Shown here: positions 16,946-25,897 of the stretch, piece by piece
Position numbering within the stretch: position 1 is the stretch's first letter
How the letters are laid out: the number at the start of each line of letters is the position of its first letter
Origin: PVC group bacterium
GTDB taxonomy: Bacteria > Verrucomicrobiota > Kiritimatiellia > CAIKKV01
Length of the DNA: 64,000 nt
Direction: 5' to 3'
Assembly: GCA_945898015.1 (NCBI GenBank)
Contig: CAMDGM010000007.1
Span: 41,030 to 105,029 of the forward strand
The notes under the pieces: generated by a model
Told to the model about the DNA's origin: nothing
The model's database searches: none
Seen by the model: the letters and a program-made list of their open reading frames with translations, nothing else
Made by a program: the position numbers and the translations under genes

Positions 16946-18544
16946 ATGTCGTCTTTGGCCCCCATCCTGGAACGCTTCCTCGAAGCGCACTCGCTGATCC
17001 GGATCTTCCGGATCACCCAGGGCGTGTTCCTCGGACTGGCCCTCCTCGCGCTCGTGCTGTCCCTCCTCGCCGCCCGCCGGGATCGCACCGCCGCCGGCCG
17101 CTCCCCCCGCGCCCGGAACGCGCTCTTCGCCTTCTTCGCGCTGCTCCTCGCCGCCGTCTACACCTACCAGTCCACCTGGCAGCTGGCCGGCTTCGCCCGG
17201 CCCCCGTTCGTGGAATTCATGCGCCGCTTCAACCTCCGCCCCGATAACCCCGTGGCCCGCATCACCCGCGGCCGCCTGCTCGACCGGAACGGCCAGGAAC
17301 TGGCCGGCAACAATCCCGACGACCCCGCCCGCCGCCGCTACCCCTTCAGCAACGCGGTCTGCCACGTGACCGGTTACCTCAGCCCCCTCTTCGGCCTCTC
17401 CGGCCTGGAACAGGCGGACAGCGCCTCCCTCTACGGCGCCACGCTCGACACCTGGGACCAGCGCTCCCGCTTCACCGACAACCTCCTCGACTCCCGCCGC
17501 CGCGTCAGCGGCAACGACCGCACCCTCACGCTCGACATCCGCCTCCAGCAGGAGGCCGTCCGCCTGCTCGGCGACCGGGCCGGCGCCGTGGTCGCCCTCG
17601 ACCCGCGCGACGGCGCCGTGCTGGTCCTGGCCAGCACGCCCGGCTTCGATCCCAACCATGTCACCGCCGACCTGTTCGAACGGGCCGATACCGCCTCACC
17701 TCTCCTCAACCGCGCGCTGCACGGCCTGTATCCGCCCGGCTCCACCTTCAAGCTGGTCATGGCCGCCGCCGCCATCGAGGCGGGCTTCACGGGCAAGCTC
17801 GATTGTCCCGCCGGAGGCTACACGGCCGGTCCGGGCGCGCCCCCCATCCGCGACCACGAAGCCCTCCAGGCCGACCACGACGGCAGCGTCTGGCCGGGCC
17901 ATGGCCCCATCCCCATGAAAACGGCCATCCGCCTCTCTTCCAATGTCTACTTTGCAAGGCTCGGCGTCATGCTCGGCCCCGCCCGCCTCGAGCAGATGAC
18001 GGACCGCCTGGCCCTCGCCAACCCCATCCCGGTGTTCGAAGGATCGTCCTCCGCAATCGCCTCCAGCCCCTGCCGCCTCCCGCCGCCGCGCCAGCAGGAC
18101 GACAACGAGCTCGCCCAGATGGCGATCGGCCAGGGCCGGCTGCTGGTGACGCCCCTGCAGATGGCCGTGCTCACCGCCGCCATCGCGAACCACGGCCTCG
18201 CCATGCGCCCCCGCCTCGATGCGGGCGCGCCGCCCAAGGTCCTGCGCTATTACGTCCGCCGCAATGCGGCGGCCGTGCTGGCCGGCTTCCTGCGGGACGC
18301 GGTCGAATCCGGCACCGGGCACGGCGCGAATGTGAAGGGGCTGGAGGTGGCCGGGAAAACAGGCACGGCCCAGAATCCGGCCGGGGACGATCACGCCTGG
18401 TTTGTCTGCTTCGCGCCGGTCGACCATCCGCGCCTGGCCCTGGCGGTCATCGTGGAAAACGGCGGCGCCGGGTCGCAGGCGGCCGTCCCCATCGCCGCCG
18501 GCCTCCTGCGCATGGCGCGGGACATCGGGTGGCTGGGCGAATGA
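16946..18544 (+). CDS. Class B penicillin-binding protein (PBP2/FtsI-like transpeptidase)
   Basis: 532 residues. Transpeptidase motifs are complete: SxxK as STFK (Ser266, Lys269), SxN as SSN (331-333), KTG at 471-473. The N-terminus has two hydrophobic segments (about 22-45 and 52-72) instead of the usual single anchor, then the pedestal with ITRGRLLDRNGQ. Cross-links peptidoglycan in the periplasm, normally together with a SEDS glycosyltransferase; a SEDS gene lies 3.3 kb downstream at 21855. It is shorter than E. coli PBP2 or FtsI and resembles the PbpA type that pairs with RodA/FtsW. A weak TTGCTC-18-TAAGTT lies at 16889-16918. Confidence 0.9.
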   Translation: MSSLAPILERFLEAHSLIRIFRITQGVFLGLALLALVLSLLAARRDRTAAGRSPRARNALFAFFALLLAAVYTYQSTWQLAGFARPPFVEFMRRFNLRPDNPVARITRGRLLDRNGQELAGNNPDDPARRRYPFSNAVCHVTGYLSPLFGLSGLEQADSASLYGATLDTWDQRSRFTDNLLDSRRRVSGNDRTLTLDIRLQQEAVRLLGDRAGAVVALDPRDGAVLVLASTPGFDPNHVTADLFERADTASPLLNRALHGLYPPGSTFKLVMAAAAIEAGFTGKLDCPAGGYTAGPGAPPIRDHEALQADHDGSVWPGHGPIPMKTAIRLSSNVYFARLGVMLGPARLEQMTDRLALANPIPVFEGSSSAIASSPCRLPPPRQQDDNELAQMAIGQGRLLVTPLQMAVLTAAIANHGLAMRPRLDAGAPPKVLRYYVRRNAAAVLAGFLRDAVESGTGHGANVKGLEVAGKTGTAQNPAGDDHAWFVCFAPVDHPRLALAVIVENGGAGSQAAVPIAAGLLRMARDIGWLGE

Positions 18545-18550
18545 GCCGGC

Positions 18551-19549
18551 TCAGCCAAACAGCCGGGCCGCGTTGTTCCAGAAGATATCCTCCACCTGGC
18601 GGTCCGTCAGCCGCTCGGACCAGCAGGCCCACTTGAGCGAGCGCAGGTGCTCCAGGCCGACGAATACGGGCTTGAGGGTCATCTGCTTCGCGTTCCACAC
18701 GGGGCTGTTCTCGTACAGCCAGACAAACGAATCGGCGGCGCACGCGGGACGGCCGCGAAAATGGCTGATCGGCAGATCCGAGCCATACATCAGCTTCTGA
18801 TGCCCCAGGATGCGGATAATCGCCTGGTGCGCCATCGGCTCGCAATTGCCGCTGCAATCAAAATACAGGTTGTCGAGCCCGGTCAACTGCGGCAGCCCCT
18901 CCAGATTGTGGGCCGGCTGGAACCCGCGCGCGGAATGGGCCAGGATAAGCGTCATGCCCGGATACGTTTCGCAGTAATGCCGGATCCAATGGATATTGAC
19001 CGGATCGGCCACGGCCCGCGCCTTCACCATGTGCAGCGTGATCGCCAGCCCCTCCTCGTGGGCAACCTTGACCAGTGATTCAGGAAGATAGTCGGGAATG
19101 TCGGCCTCCCAGGTCGGCGCCACGGCGGCCTGGGCGTGATAGCACTTCAGGCCATGCAGGCCCAGGCGGCGAACCTCCTGGCGGACCCACTCGGGGTCGT
19201 CGGTGGGCCGCACGAAAAAGGAGCCGCGGCAGTCGGTGGCTTGGGCGACCTCCCTGCCGACCCATTCGTTGGACAGCGCGATCCGCTCGGGCGTGCTCCC
19301 CCAGGAAAGGAAAAACGACACGATCTGCCGGCCAGGAACCAGCATCTCCATCAGTTGGCGATAATCCGCGTAGCCGAGCCCGGGCTTCGGCCAGTCAGGG
19401 ATGCTTAATTCATTGTCAGCTCCCGGCGCCGACAGATGGGCGTGCGCGTCAAAAATGCGGTCCGGAACGAAGGACTTCAATTCCCGGTCAAAAAACTCCC
19501 GATCCTCTTCTCGGATCAAGAAGCCGCCATCCTTGTTTTGAGCTGTCAT
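18551..19549 (-). CDS. Amidohydrolase-family metal-dependent hydrolase
   Basis: 332 residues from the ATG at 19549, preceded by AAAGGAG. TIM-barrel amidohydrolase-2 type (PF04909): metal motif DAHAHLS near the N-terminus, LHMVKA, LILAHSARG and near the end MYGSDLPISH with the last Asp ligand. Members hydrolyse lactones or decarboxylate, often in sugar-acid or aromatic-acid breakdown. Lies in the same direction as the Gfo/Idh/MocA gene 88 bases upstream, so an oxidase-lactonase type partnership is possible (inference). Confidence 0.83.
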   Translation of the reverse strand: MTAQNKDGGFLIREEDREFFDRELKSFVPDRIFDAHAHLSAPGADNELSIPDWPKPGLGYADYRQLMEMLVPGRQIVSFFLSWGSTPERIALSNEWVGREVAQATDCRGSFFVRPTDDPEWVRQEVRRLGLHGLKCYHAQAAVAPTWEADIPDYLPESLVKVAHEEGLAITLHMVKARAVADPVNIHWIRHYCETYPGMTLILAHSARGFQPAHNLEGLPQLTGLDNLYFDCSGNCEPMAHQAIIRILGHQKLMYGSDLPISHFRGRPACAADSFVWLYENSPVWNAKQMTLKPVFVGLEHLRSLKWACWSERLTDRQVEDIFWNNAARLFG

Positions 19550-19637
19550 ACGTTGTTTCTCCTTTAACCCATTTTTCCGGGGCCGCTTGCCTCCTGCACA
19601 ATCTGCCGGCCAGACAACCCCACCTCTCGCCACCCGT

Positions 19638-20597
19638 TTACGGCGTCTCGATCGCCACGTCCCGCCCGCCCTCGTCACGGCTGCGGATGCCGGCGATGAC
19701 GAGCTTCATCAACTCCACCGTCTCCTCGAACGGGAACGGCCGCACGCCGGTGCGCAGGTAGCCGATGAACGCCTCGAGCTGCGTCTTGAACGAATAGAAG
19801 GAATCCGCGAAAGCAACCTGCGCATGCCCCGCCGTGCCGCACAGTTGCAGGCAGCCGAATGAGCCATACATGTCGGCCGAGGCGACCACCACAGCGTCAA
19901 CGCCTGAGCGGTGCTTGAGGTGCACCACGTTGCGCTCCGCCGTGCCGGTGTTACGCACGGACACGAAACCCGGCCCCAGGATCGGATAGATTCCCTCCAG
20001 GGCGTGAATGCCGTAGCGTTCCCAGCTCTTCGGCGTCGTGATGCTCACGAAACGCAACGCGCCCAGCTCCCGGGTCGACAGCCGGTACGGCATGAACTCC
20101 TTGGCGTACCGCATGCAGCTGGAGCTCATGATCGGCTTGCCCGCGGCCACCCAGTCCTGGAAGACCCGCAGATCCGCCGTGTTGTCCACCATGGGTTTGT
20201 CCACGAACACCGGCAGCCCCGCCTCGACGAAGGGCCGGGCGCGCTCCACGTGCTCCGAGCCGATGTCGGTCGCAATGATGACCGCATCCACCTGGCCGAT
20301 CACATCGCTGGGGTTCGCCACCACGTGAGGAATCCGCGAACACAGCGCCACATGCTCGGCGGTGAACCCGCCGGCGCCCACGCAGCAAATGTGTGTGACC
20401 TCGGCGCCGGGGATGGTCAGCGTCTCCGCCGGCTCCTTGTTCAGATAGGCTGGAATGCCGGCAAACGGACATTCGCGGGTCATGAGATCGCGGTCGTAGC
20501 CATTGAACATGGCGCTCCACGAATACGGATGGCCGTTGCCCGAGGTGCAGCCGATCACGGCCAGTCGAATCGCGGACGGGTTCTTTACCAACGTCAT
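19638..20597 (-). CDS. Gfo/Idh/MocA-family oxidoreductase
   Basis: 319 residues from the ATG at 20597, with AAAGGA just upstream; an earlier non-ATG start at 20660 lacks support. N-terminal dinucleotide fold (IRLAVIGCTSGNG), then VIIATDIGSEHVERA and the family's Glu/Asp-Lys-Pro signature as VFVDKPM. NAD(P)-dependent oxidation or reduction of a sugar or cyclitol is the family role. The insert between the first strand and helix (PYSWSAMFNGYDRD) is of the type seen in PVC members. Precedes the amidohydrolase gene on the same strand. Confidence 0.85.
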   Translation of the reverse strand: MTLVKNPSAIRLAVIGCTSGNGHPYSWSAMFNGYDRDLMTRECPFAGIPAYLNKEPAETLTIPGAEVTHICCVGAGGFTAEHVALCSRIPHVVANPSDVIGQVDAVIIATDIGSEHVERARPFVEAGLPVFVDKPMVDNTADLRVFQDWVAAGKPIMSSSCMRYAKEFMPYRLSTRELGALRFVSITTPKSWERYGIHALEGIYPILGPGFVSVRNTGTAERNVVHLKHRSGVDAVVVASADMYGSFGCLQLCGTAGHAQVAFADSFYSFKTQLEAFIGYLRTGVRPFPFEETVELMKLVIAGIRSRDEGGRDVAIETP

Positions 20598-20672
20598 ACC
20601 TTGTCCTTTCCACTCCACACACGCCACCACTACTCCTGCGCTCGGGCACCGGGCAACCAAGAGACCCGCGCC

Positions 20673-21611
20673 CTAGCGTCTGCTCCGGGACACCACCAGC
20701 ACGGCGGCGGCAATCAGGGCGGCGCCAGCCACCAGCGACTCCCAGTGTGGCGGCAGCGTCCGCGACTGGCCCGTAAACGCAAAAAGAATCAGCAGGCACA
20801 GCGTAGACAACACGGGCATGGCGGCCCCCAGCAGGCCGAGCGTGACCGGCGGCGCGCGATGCAGCGCCAATTCCCAAAGCATGTAGCCGGCCGCATTAGG
20901 AACAAGCCCCAGATAAAGGAAAGCCCCCCAGGTCCGGGCGTCCACAGGCCGCCATTCCCCGGTCAGCAGGCACCCGGCCACACCCACCAGCCCGATCATG
21001 AGAAACCCCGCCGGCGCCGTGGCATAGTGCTGCCCCCACGCCCGCCACCGCGACACCAGGGCGGAATAAAGCCCCCAACAGATCCCCGCCAAACCGCCCA
21101 ACACGTACGGCACCCCCAGGCCGCCGGCGCCGGTCTGGACAATCGCCGGCCAATTCGCAAAGACCAACCCGGCAAACGACAGCGCCAGCGCCACGCCCAG
21201 TCGCGCGCTCATCCGGGACCCGGGCACGAGAAAGAGAGAGAACACCACGGTCAGGATCGGCCAGAGGTAGTTCATCAAGCTGACCCCGGCCGCCTGCGTG
21301 TCGGACGCCGCCATGATCATGCCGCCGGCATAGCAGACCGAATAGAGCACAAAGCCCAGCGCGGCCAGCCCCCACAAGCGGAGCGGCATGACAAACAACG
21401 AGCGCGGACTCCGGCCCATCAGGCGATAAAAGGCAACCTGCCCGGCCGCGGCGATAAGGCTGCCGACAGCCAGGTATTGCCACACCCCCACCTGCCGGCC
21501 AATCCACAGGACACAGGAGGACGAGGTGGCCCATACCAGCATGGAGACGATCCCCAGCAGCACGCCGGCCCGCACGCGATGATGCGGAAAATGGTGCGTT
21601 TGCGATTTCAC
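20673..21611 (-). CDS. DMT-superfamily exporter, YddG-like
   Basis: 312 residues, about ten membrane segments (EamA repeats). The segment VSLMNYLWPILTVVFS closely recalls the aromatic amino-acid exporter YddG of enterics (VNYLWPSLTIL, from memory). Probably exports amino acids or related compounds from the cytoplasm. The start is a GTG at 21611 with a poor ribosome site; I see no better one. Ends 75 bases before the Gfo/Idh/MocA start on the same strand. Confidence 0.8.
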   Translation of the reverse strand: MKSQTHHFPHHRVRAGVLLGIVSMLVWATSSSCVLWIGRQVGVWQYLAVGSLIAAAGQVAFYRLMGRSPRSLFVMPLRLWGLAALGFVLYSVCYAGGMIMAASDTQAAGVSLMNYLWPILTVVFSLFLVPGSRMSARLGVALALSFAGLVFANWPAIVQTGAGGLGVPYVLGGLAGICWGLYSALVSRWRAWGQHYATAPAGFLMIGLVGVAGCLLTGEWRPVDARTWGAFLYLGLVPNAAGYMLWELALHRAPPVTLGLLGAAMPVLSTLCLLILFAFTGQSRTLPPHWESLVAGAALIAAAVLVVSRSRR

Positions 21612-21854
21612 AGGGTGCTCATCGTCTCATGTCGAGCACGCCGGCGTCAACAATCGGCTGCGGCCATGGAAATCGGTTGCGCTTGCTGTTGAATTATGCC
21701 ATTAATCCACCGTCATCCAGCAGCCTGAGGAACACGGAATGCCCCCCCATGACCGCCCGCCCCTTCCGCCGACTGACCTCGCCCGCCACGCTGATCGTGC
21801 GCCAGTCTACCCAGGGGCGCCCTTGAGCTCGACGTCCTCCGGCTCCGGGATTTC
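21612..21854 (+). other. Intergenic stretch, no gene seen
   Basis: 243 bases between two divergent genes. A 65-codon frame (21629-21826) has no ribosome site or family features and was not called. TTGCGC at 21677-21682 with ATTAAT 18 bases further is a possible plus-strand promoter for the SEDS gene, but far from its ATG. Confidence 0.4.
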
Positions 21855-23153
21855 ATGAACCCCGCCTCCACCAAACCGCCATCCGCCTGGGCCGAACGCC
21901 GCTTGGAGCGCGGCTTGTTCGCGGGCGTTTTCCTGGCCGTGCTGGCCGCCCACCTCATGGTCGGGCTGGTCCGATTCGGCAATGCGCCGGTGTTCGAATT
22001 CCGCGACACGCTCCCGCTCGCCGCCTTTTTCGCCACCCTCGTCCTGACCCATCTCGTCTTCACGGCCACCGGCTTCCGGGGCGATACCCGCCTGGCCCCG
22101 GCCGCGTTTTTCCTGGTCGGCCTGGGCCTGCTGACCCGCTTCCGCATGGGCTTGCGGGAATTCGAGGGGGCGGCCTTCGCCCATCCCTCCACCTTCGCCT
22201 TCCCGGTGGGCGTGGCCGCCTTCCTGGCCGTCACCCTGGCGTTCCGGAACGGCCGCTACCGCACGCTCGAACGCGCCGCCCTGCCGGCGCTGGGGCTCGC
22301 GGCCGCGGTGTTCGGACTCATCCTGCTCACCGGCGAACGCTTCCGGGGAGGCGTCTATATGCGGGGCAACTTCAACCCCTCGGAAATCACCAAGGTGCTG
22401 TTGCCCCTGTTCCTGGCCGGCTTTTTCGCCCCCCGCCGCGAGGCCTGGTCGCGGGCGTCCTGGGGCATCCCCCGCCCGCCCCTCCCCTCCCTTTTACTGT
22501 TCGTGGCGCTCTGGAGCATCCCCACAGCCCTGGTCCTGCTCCAGCGCGACCTGGGGCTGCTGATCCTGCTCAACGGCCTGCTGATCGGCGTGCTGTTCTT
22601 CGCCACCGGCCGGATCGCCTACCCGCTCGCAGGGCTGGCGCTGGCCGCCGGCACGGGCTGGTGGCTGTTCCAGCACGTCCCGCATGTGACTCAGCGCTTC
22701 CTGGCCTGGCAGCATCCATTCAGTGATCCGACCGGGCGAAGCTGGCAGACCCTGCAGGCGCTGGCCGCGCTTTACAACGGCGGCTTGTGGGGCACCGGGC
22801 TGGGCGCCGGCTCGCCGCACATCATCCCCATCGCCTCCTCCGACTTCATCTACGCCGCCATCGGCGAAGAGCTGGGCTTTGCGGGCACTGGCGTGGTGCT
22901 GGCGTTTTTCCTGCTCGTGCTGGAACGGGGGCTCGCGGCGGCCTGGTCCGCCAAAACCGCCTTCGGCTTCCTGCTGGGAACCGGGCTCTGCACCGCCCTC
23001 CTGCTGCAAATCCTGCTCAATGTCGGGGGCGTGGTGAAGGCCATCCCCCTGACCGGCATCACGCTGCCGTTCCTGAGCCAGGGCGGCAGCAGCCTCATCG
23101 CCAGCTTCATCACCCTCGGCCTCCTCCTGGCCATTTCGGAAGACGCCGCATAA
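21855..23153 (+). CDS. SEDS peptidoglycan glycosyltransferase (FtsW/RodA/SpoVE family)
   Basis: 432 residues with about ten membrane segments. Family marks: NFNPSEITKVLLPLFLAGF, an extracellular loop with HPFSDPTGRSWQ, GLGAGSPHIIPIASSDFIYA and the C-terminal ITLPFLSQGGSSLIAS. Polymerises lipid II into glycan strands with a class B PBP partner, plausibly the one at 16946. FtsW or RodA cannot be decided here, because neither mreBCD nor the dcw cluster is nearby. Start at ATG 21855 is tentative; no strong ribosome site is visible. Confidence 0.9.
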   Translation: MNPASTKPPSAWAERRLERGLFAGVFLAVLAAHLMVGLVRFGNAPVFEFRDTLPLAAFFATLVLTHLVFTATGFRGDTRLAPAAFFLVGLGLLTRFRMGLREFEGAAFAHPSTFAFPVGVAAFLAVTLAFRNGRYRTLERAALPALGLAAAVFGLILLTGERFRGGVYMRGNFNPSEITKVLLPLFLAGFFAPRREAWSRASWGIPRPPLPSLLLFVALWSIPTALVLLQRDLGLLILLNGLLIGVLFFATGRIAYPLAGLALAAGTGWWLFQHVPHVTQRFLAWQHPFSDPTGRSWQTLQALAALYNGGLWGTGLGAGSPHIIPIASSDFIYAAIGEELGFAGTGVVLAFFLLVLERGLAAAWSAKTAFGFLLGTGLCTALLLQILLNVGGVVKAIPLTGITLPFLSQGGSSLIASFITLGLLLAISEDAA

Positions 23154-23353
23154 GCTTGGCACGGGAACCCTTCGGCACGCTCAAGGCAAGCCACGGTCGC
23201 GCGCCTGCCCTGAGCGGAGTCGATGGGCCACCATATGCCCCTTTCGACTATGCTGGCATGTCAACGATGCGGAAAGCCCCGTCAAGTTGCGCGCCCGCGG
23301 CGCTGTCGCGCTCGCTCGGGCGGCGCGCGAGTAGGTTCCCGCTGGGTGCCCGA
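23154..23353. repeat. Fragments of the dispersed intergenic repeat
   Basis: Just after the SEDS stop. 23156-23171 (TTGGCACGGGAACCCT) matches the left end of the copies at 33205 and 62503. 23291-23353 reads on the minus strand like the left end plus GC-rich inverted repeat of those copies (CGCGCGCCGCCC on the minus strand). The pieces are rearranged and incomplete. Confidence 0.6.
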
Positions 23354-23398
23354 TAATAGTGTTTACAAGACCAAGTACGTTATTTGAGCCGGTCTTCG

Positions 23399-23640
23399 CA
23401 GCGGGCTTTTGTCGGAAGCCGTCTCGCGCGCCGCCCAAGATCCTCGGAGAGGTCCGGGCGCGCGAGGTGAACCGGGAGGAGCCGTTTCGATCAGCGGAAA
23501 CCGGACGAGGTGATTCCGAGCCTCAGCCGGGTGAAGGCGGGGTGGCGTGGGCTCGTGCCCCGACGCCCCCAGCCTGAACCCGGATCAGGCCGGAAGCACC
23601 CGCCCGGCTTTCCGCCGAAACGGATCCTCCCAGCACGACC
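23399..23640 (+). repeat. Dispersed intergenic repeat, copy A
   Basis: Holds GGCTTTTGTCGGAAGCC (small hairpin), the inverted pair CGCGCGCCGCCC (23425-23436) / CGGGCGCGCG (23455-23464), and the core GCCGTTTCGATCAGCGGAA (23481-23499, one base shorter than other copies). It ends with GGGCTCGTGCCCC and CCGGAAGC blocks. The same order occurs at 32870-33165 (minus) and 62480-62795 (plus). No reading frame survives between copies. Confidence 0.8.
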
Positions 23641-23702
23641 CATCCGACACTCCCTTTGCAACTCGCAGTGCGCCCCCCACGATGTACACCCCCGTTTCCC
23701 TA

Positions 23703-23731
23703 TTGACAGCTATCGCCTCCTTCGCTATGTA
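23703..23731 (+). promoter_or_regulatory. Promoter of tolB-pal, probably leaderless
   Basis: TTGACA (23703-23708), 17 bases, TATGTA (23726-23731). The ATG of tolB is at 23740, only eight bases past the -10 box, and there is no ribosome site between, so transcription should begin at or next to the start codon. Confidence 0.65.
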
Positions 23732-23739
23732 AGAACCCC

Positions 23740-24921
23740 ATGAAAACACATGCCCTTTGCGCCGCCCTGGCCGGCGCCTTCCTCCTGGCCTCCGCCCAGG
23801 CCCAGATCACCGTCAAAAAAGAGGCCGGCTTTGGCCTGGACCTGGCCGGGCTCCGCGCCGACGGGCCCGGCGGCCAGACCTTCAAGCGCACGCTCGAAAA
23901 CGACCTGGCCCGCTCCGGCTGGTTCACCGTGGTCGCCGAGGGCTCCTCCTACCCCATTACCGGCGCCTTCTCCCCGCCCGCCTCCGCGCAGATCGAAGTG
24001 AAAACCACCGGCTTCCGCCGCTCCTTCTCGGACGCCTCCGGCGATCCGCGCTGGGTCGCCCACCAGGTGGCCGATGCCCTCGTGAAGCAGATCGCGGACG
24101 GCAAGCCCCTGTTCTGCTCCAAGCTGGTCATGGCTGGCAACCGCACCGGATCCTGGGAGTTATACCTCTGCGATTCCGACGGCGAAAACCTCAAGCAAAT
24201 CACCAAGGACCGCAGCATCAACCTCTACCCCGCGTGGTCGCCCGACGGCAAGACCGTGGCCTTCACCTCCTATCGCCGCCGCTACCCGGATCTTTACACC
24301 CTCGACCTGTCCCGCTGGGAGCTGAACCTGCTGGCCGCCTACAACGGCCTCAACACCAGCGGCGCCTACTCCCCCAACGGCCGCGAAATGGCACTCACCC
24401 TCTCGGCCAGCGGCAACCCCGAGCTCTACATCCTGCGCCCGCCCGTCAAGGGCGGCCGCCTCTTCCGCCTCACCCAGACCCCCGCCGCCGCCGAAACCGG
24501 CGCCTCCTGGTCCCCGGACGGGAACAGGATCGTCTATGTGTCCGACTCCAGCGGATCCCCCCAGCTCTACCTCCTCAGCCGCTCCGGCGGGGAGCGCACC
24601 CGCCTGCCCGTCTCGGGCAACGAAAACGTGTCGCCCGCCTGGGGCCCGGATGGCCGCATCGCCTTCACCAGCCGCCGCGCCGGCCGCTACCGCATCTGCG
24701 TCTACAGCCCCGACTCGGGCGACTTGACCGACCTGACCGGAGACGGGGACAACTACGAGGACCCGAGCTGGGCGCCGGACGGCCGCCATATCGCCTGCAC
24801 CCGCACCACCGGCGGCAAGAACGCCATCTATGTTCTTGACACCATGGGCAAGCCTTCTATACCGTTACTCAAAGTCGAAGGTAGCTGGCGAAGCGCCGCA
24901 TGGTCGCCATTAATGCCGTAA
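23740..24921 (+). CDS. tolB: TolB-like periplasmic beta-propeller protein
   Basis: 393 residues. Signal peptide to about ALASAQA; N-terminal TolB domain (about 25-130), then five PD40 repeats seen as SPDGKTVAFTS, SPNGREMALT, SPDGNRIVYVS, GPDGRIAFTS and APDGRHIACT. Part of the Tol-Pal envelope system. pal follows after 27 bases on the same strand, which supports the call; tolQRA are not in the window. It sits directly downstream of a repeat-filled gap, which may explain the separation from other tol genes. Confidence 0.88.
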   Translation: MKTHALCAALAGAFLLASAQAQITVKKEAGFGLDLAGLRADGPGGQTFKRTLENDLARSGWFTVVAEGSSYPITGAFSPPASAQIEVKTTGFRRSFSDASGDPRWVAHQVADALVKQIADGKPLFCSKLVMAGNRTGSWELYLCDSDGENLKQITKDRSINLYPAWSPDGKTVAFTSYRRRYPDLYTLDLSRWELNLLAAYNGLNTSGAYSPNGREMALTLSASGNPELYILRPPVKGGRLFRLTQTPAAAETGASWSPDGNRIVYVSDSSGSPQLYLLSRSGGERTRLPVSGNENVSPAWGPDGRIAFTSRRAGRYRICVYSPDSGDLTDLTGDGDNYEDPSWAPDGRHIACTRTTGGKNAIYVLDTMGKPSIPLLKVEGSWRSAAWSPLMP

Positions 24922-24948
24922 TGAACTGTACATGAAGGAGATGATGCC

Positions 24949-25488
24949 GTGATGCTCAAGCAAGGATTGAAACTGACCGGATTGCTGCTCGTAATTGCCC
25001 TCGTGGCCGCCTCCGGCTGCCGCAAAAAGCCCGGCGCCGCGTCCTCCAACCTGGGCCCCGAAGTCATGCCGCCCGAGGACATCAACACCCCTTCCAGCTT
25101 CGAGGAAACCAAGCTTGACGACCGCGAAACCACCGAATTCGGCAAGCGCGTGGCGTCCACGCTCGAGCCGGTCATGTTCAAATTCGACAGCGCCAAACTG
25201 GCTGACAGCGAAGTGGCCAAGGCCGACGCAGTCGCCGCGTTCCTCAACGACAACGCCGCCTACAAGGTCGTCGTCGAAGGCAATTGCGACGAACGCGGCA
25301 CGGCCGAATATAACATGGCCCTCGGCGAACGCCGGGCCCAGGCCGTCCGAGCCTACCTGCTGAACGTCGGCATCCCGGAAAGCAAGATTCAAACCCTCAG
25401 CTACGGCGAGGAAAAACCCGCCGCCCCGGGCCATGCGGAATCCGACTGGAGCAAGAACCGCCGCGCCGATTTCGCCATCTACGAATAA
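24949..25488 (+). CDS. pal: Pal: peptidoglycan-associated OmpA-like lipoprotein
   Basis: 179 residues. Lipoprotein signal ending VAASGC (Cys near residue 24), Pro-rich linker, then an OmpA-C domain (about 75-179) with VMFKFDSAKL and the peptidoglycan-binding stretch GNCDERGTAEYN and LGERRAQAVRAYL. AAGGAG (24935-24940) is eight bases from a GTG at 24949 and eleven from the ATG at 24952; either may start. Anchors the outer membrane to the cell wall with TolB. A perfect terminator follows at 25513. Confidence 0.93.
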   Translation: MMLKQGLKLTGLLLVIALVAASGCRKKPGAASSNLGPEVMPPEDINTPSSFEETKLDDRETTEFGKRVASTLEPVMFKFDSAKLADSEVAKADAVAAFLNDNAAYKVVVEGNCDERGTAEYNMALGERRAQAVRAYLLNVGIPESKIQTLSYGEEKPAAPGHAESDWSKNRRADFAIYE

Positions 25489-25512
25489 CACGCACTGACA
25501 AGATACTGCTGG

Positions 25513-25545
25513 GAAGGGCGGATTTCACAATCCGCCCTTCTTTTT
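25513..25545 (+). terminator. Rho-independent terminator after pal
   Basis: Perfect 12-base stem GAAGGGCGGATT / AATCCGCCCTTC around the loop TCAC, followed by five T (25541-25545). Ends the tolB-pal transcript just before tatA. Confidence 0.9.
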
Positions 25546-25552
25546 CTCCACC

Positions 25553-25897
25553 ATGAACCCCGAACCGACCATCGCCTTCCTGGACTCCATCGGCGGCGGC
25601 GAGATCCTCATGATCTTCGTCGGGGTCCTGCTGCTGTTCGGCCCCAAACGCCTGCCGGAAATGGCCCGCATGCTGGGCCGCACCAGCGCCCAGTTCCAGA
25701 AATCATTCCAGGAATTCAAGGACCTGCTGATGAAAGCCGAACAGGCGGTGGAGGCGGAGCGCCCGCTCGACACCCCCCCGCCCGCCGCAAGCCCGGAGGA
25801 CTATGCCAACCCACAACCCCAACCCGGACACGACGCCCCGGACCGCTCCGGCGCTCCCGATGACGCCGGTCCGCCCGAGCCGCCCCGGGCCGGATGA
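25553..25897 (+). CDS. tatA: TatA/TatB-type twin-arginine translocase subunit
   Basis: 114 residues: an N-terminal membrane helix (ILMIFVGVLLLFG), the hinge GPKRLPEMARMLGR, an amphipathic helix, then an acidic Pro-rich tail (from about 70). With TatC it exports folded proteins, including iron-sulfur or other cofactor enzymes. The ATG comes eight bases after the T-run of the upstream terminator with no clear ribosome site, so its own promoter must be near or read-through occurs. The last 95 bases overlap the tatC frame if tatC starts at 25803. Confidence 0.9.
   Translation: MNPEPTIAFLDSIGGGEILMIFVGVLLLFGPKRLPEMARMLGRTSAQFQKSFQEFKDLLMKAEQAVEAERPLDTPPPAASPEDYANPQPQPGHDAPDRSGAPDDAGPPEPPRAG

Noticed and set aside
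15785..17659. 624-codon minus-strand frame across the FAD oxidoreductase and PBP genes
   Set aside because: Crosses two recognised plus-strand genes and their promoter; composition typical of an antisense shadow.
21629..21826. 65-codon open frame between the YddG-like and SEDS genes
   Set aside because: No ribosome site, no recognisable features, unlikely composition.
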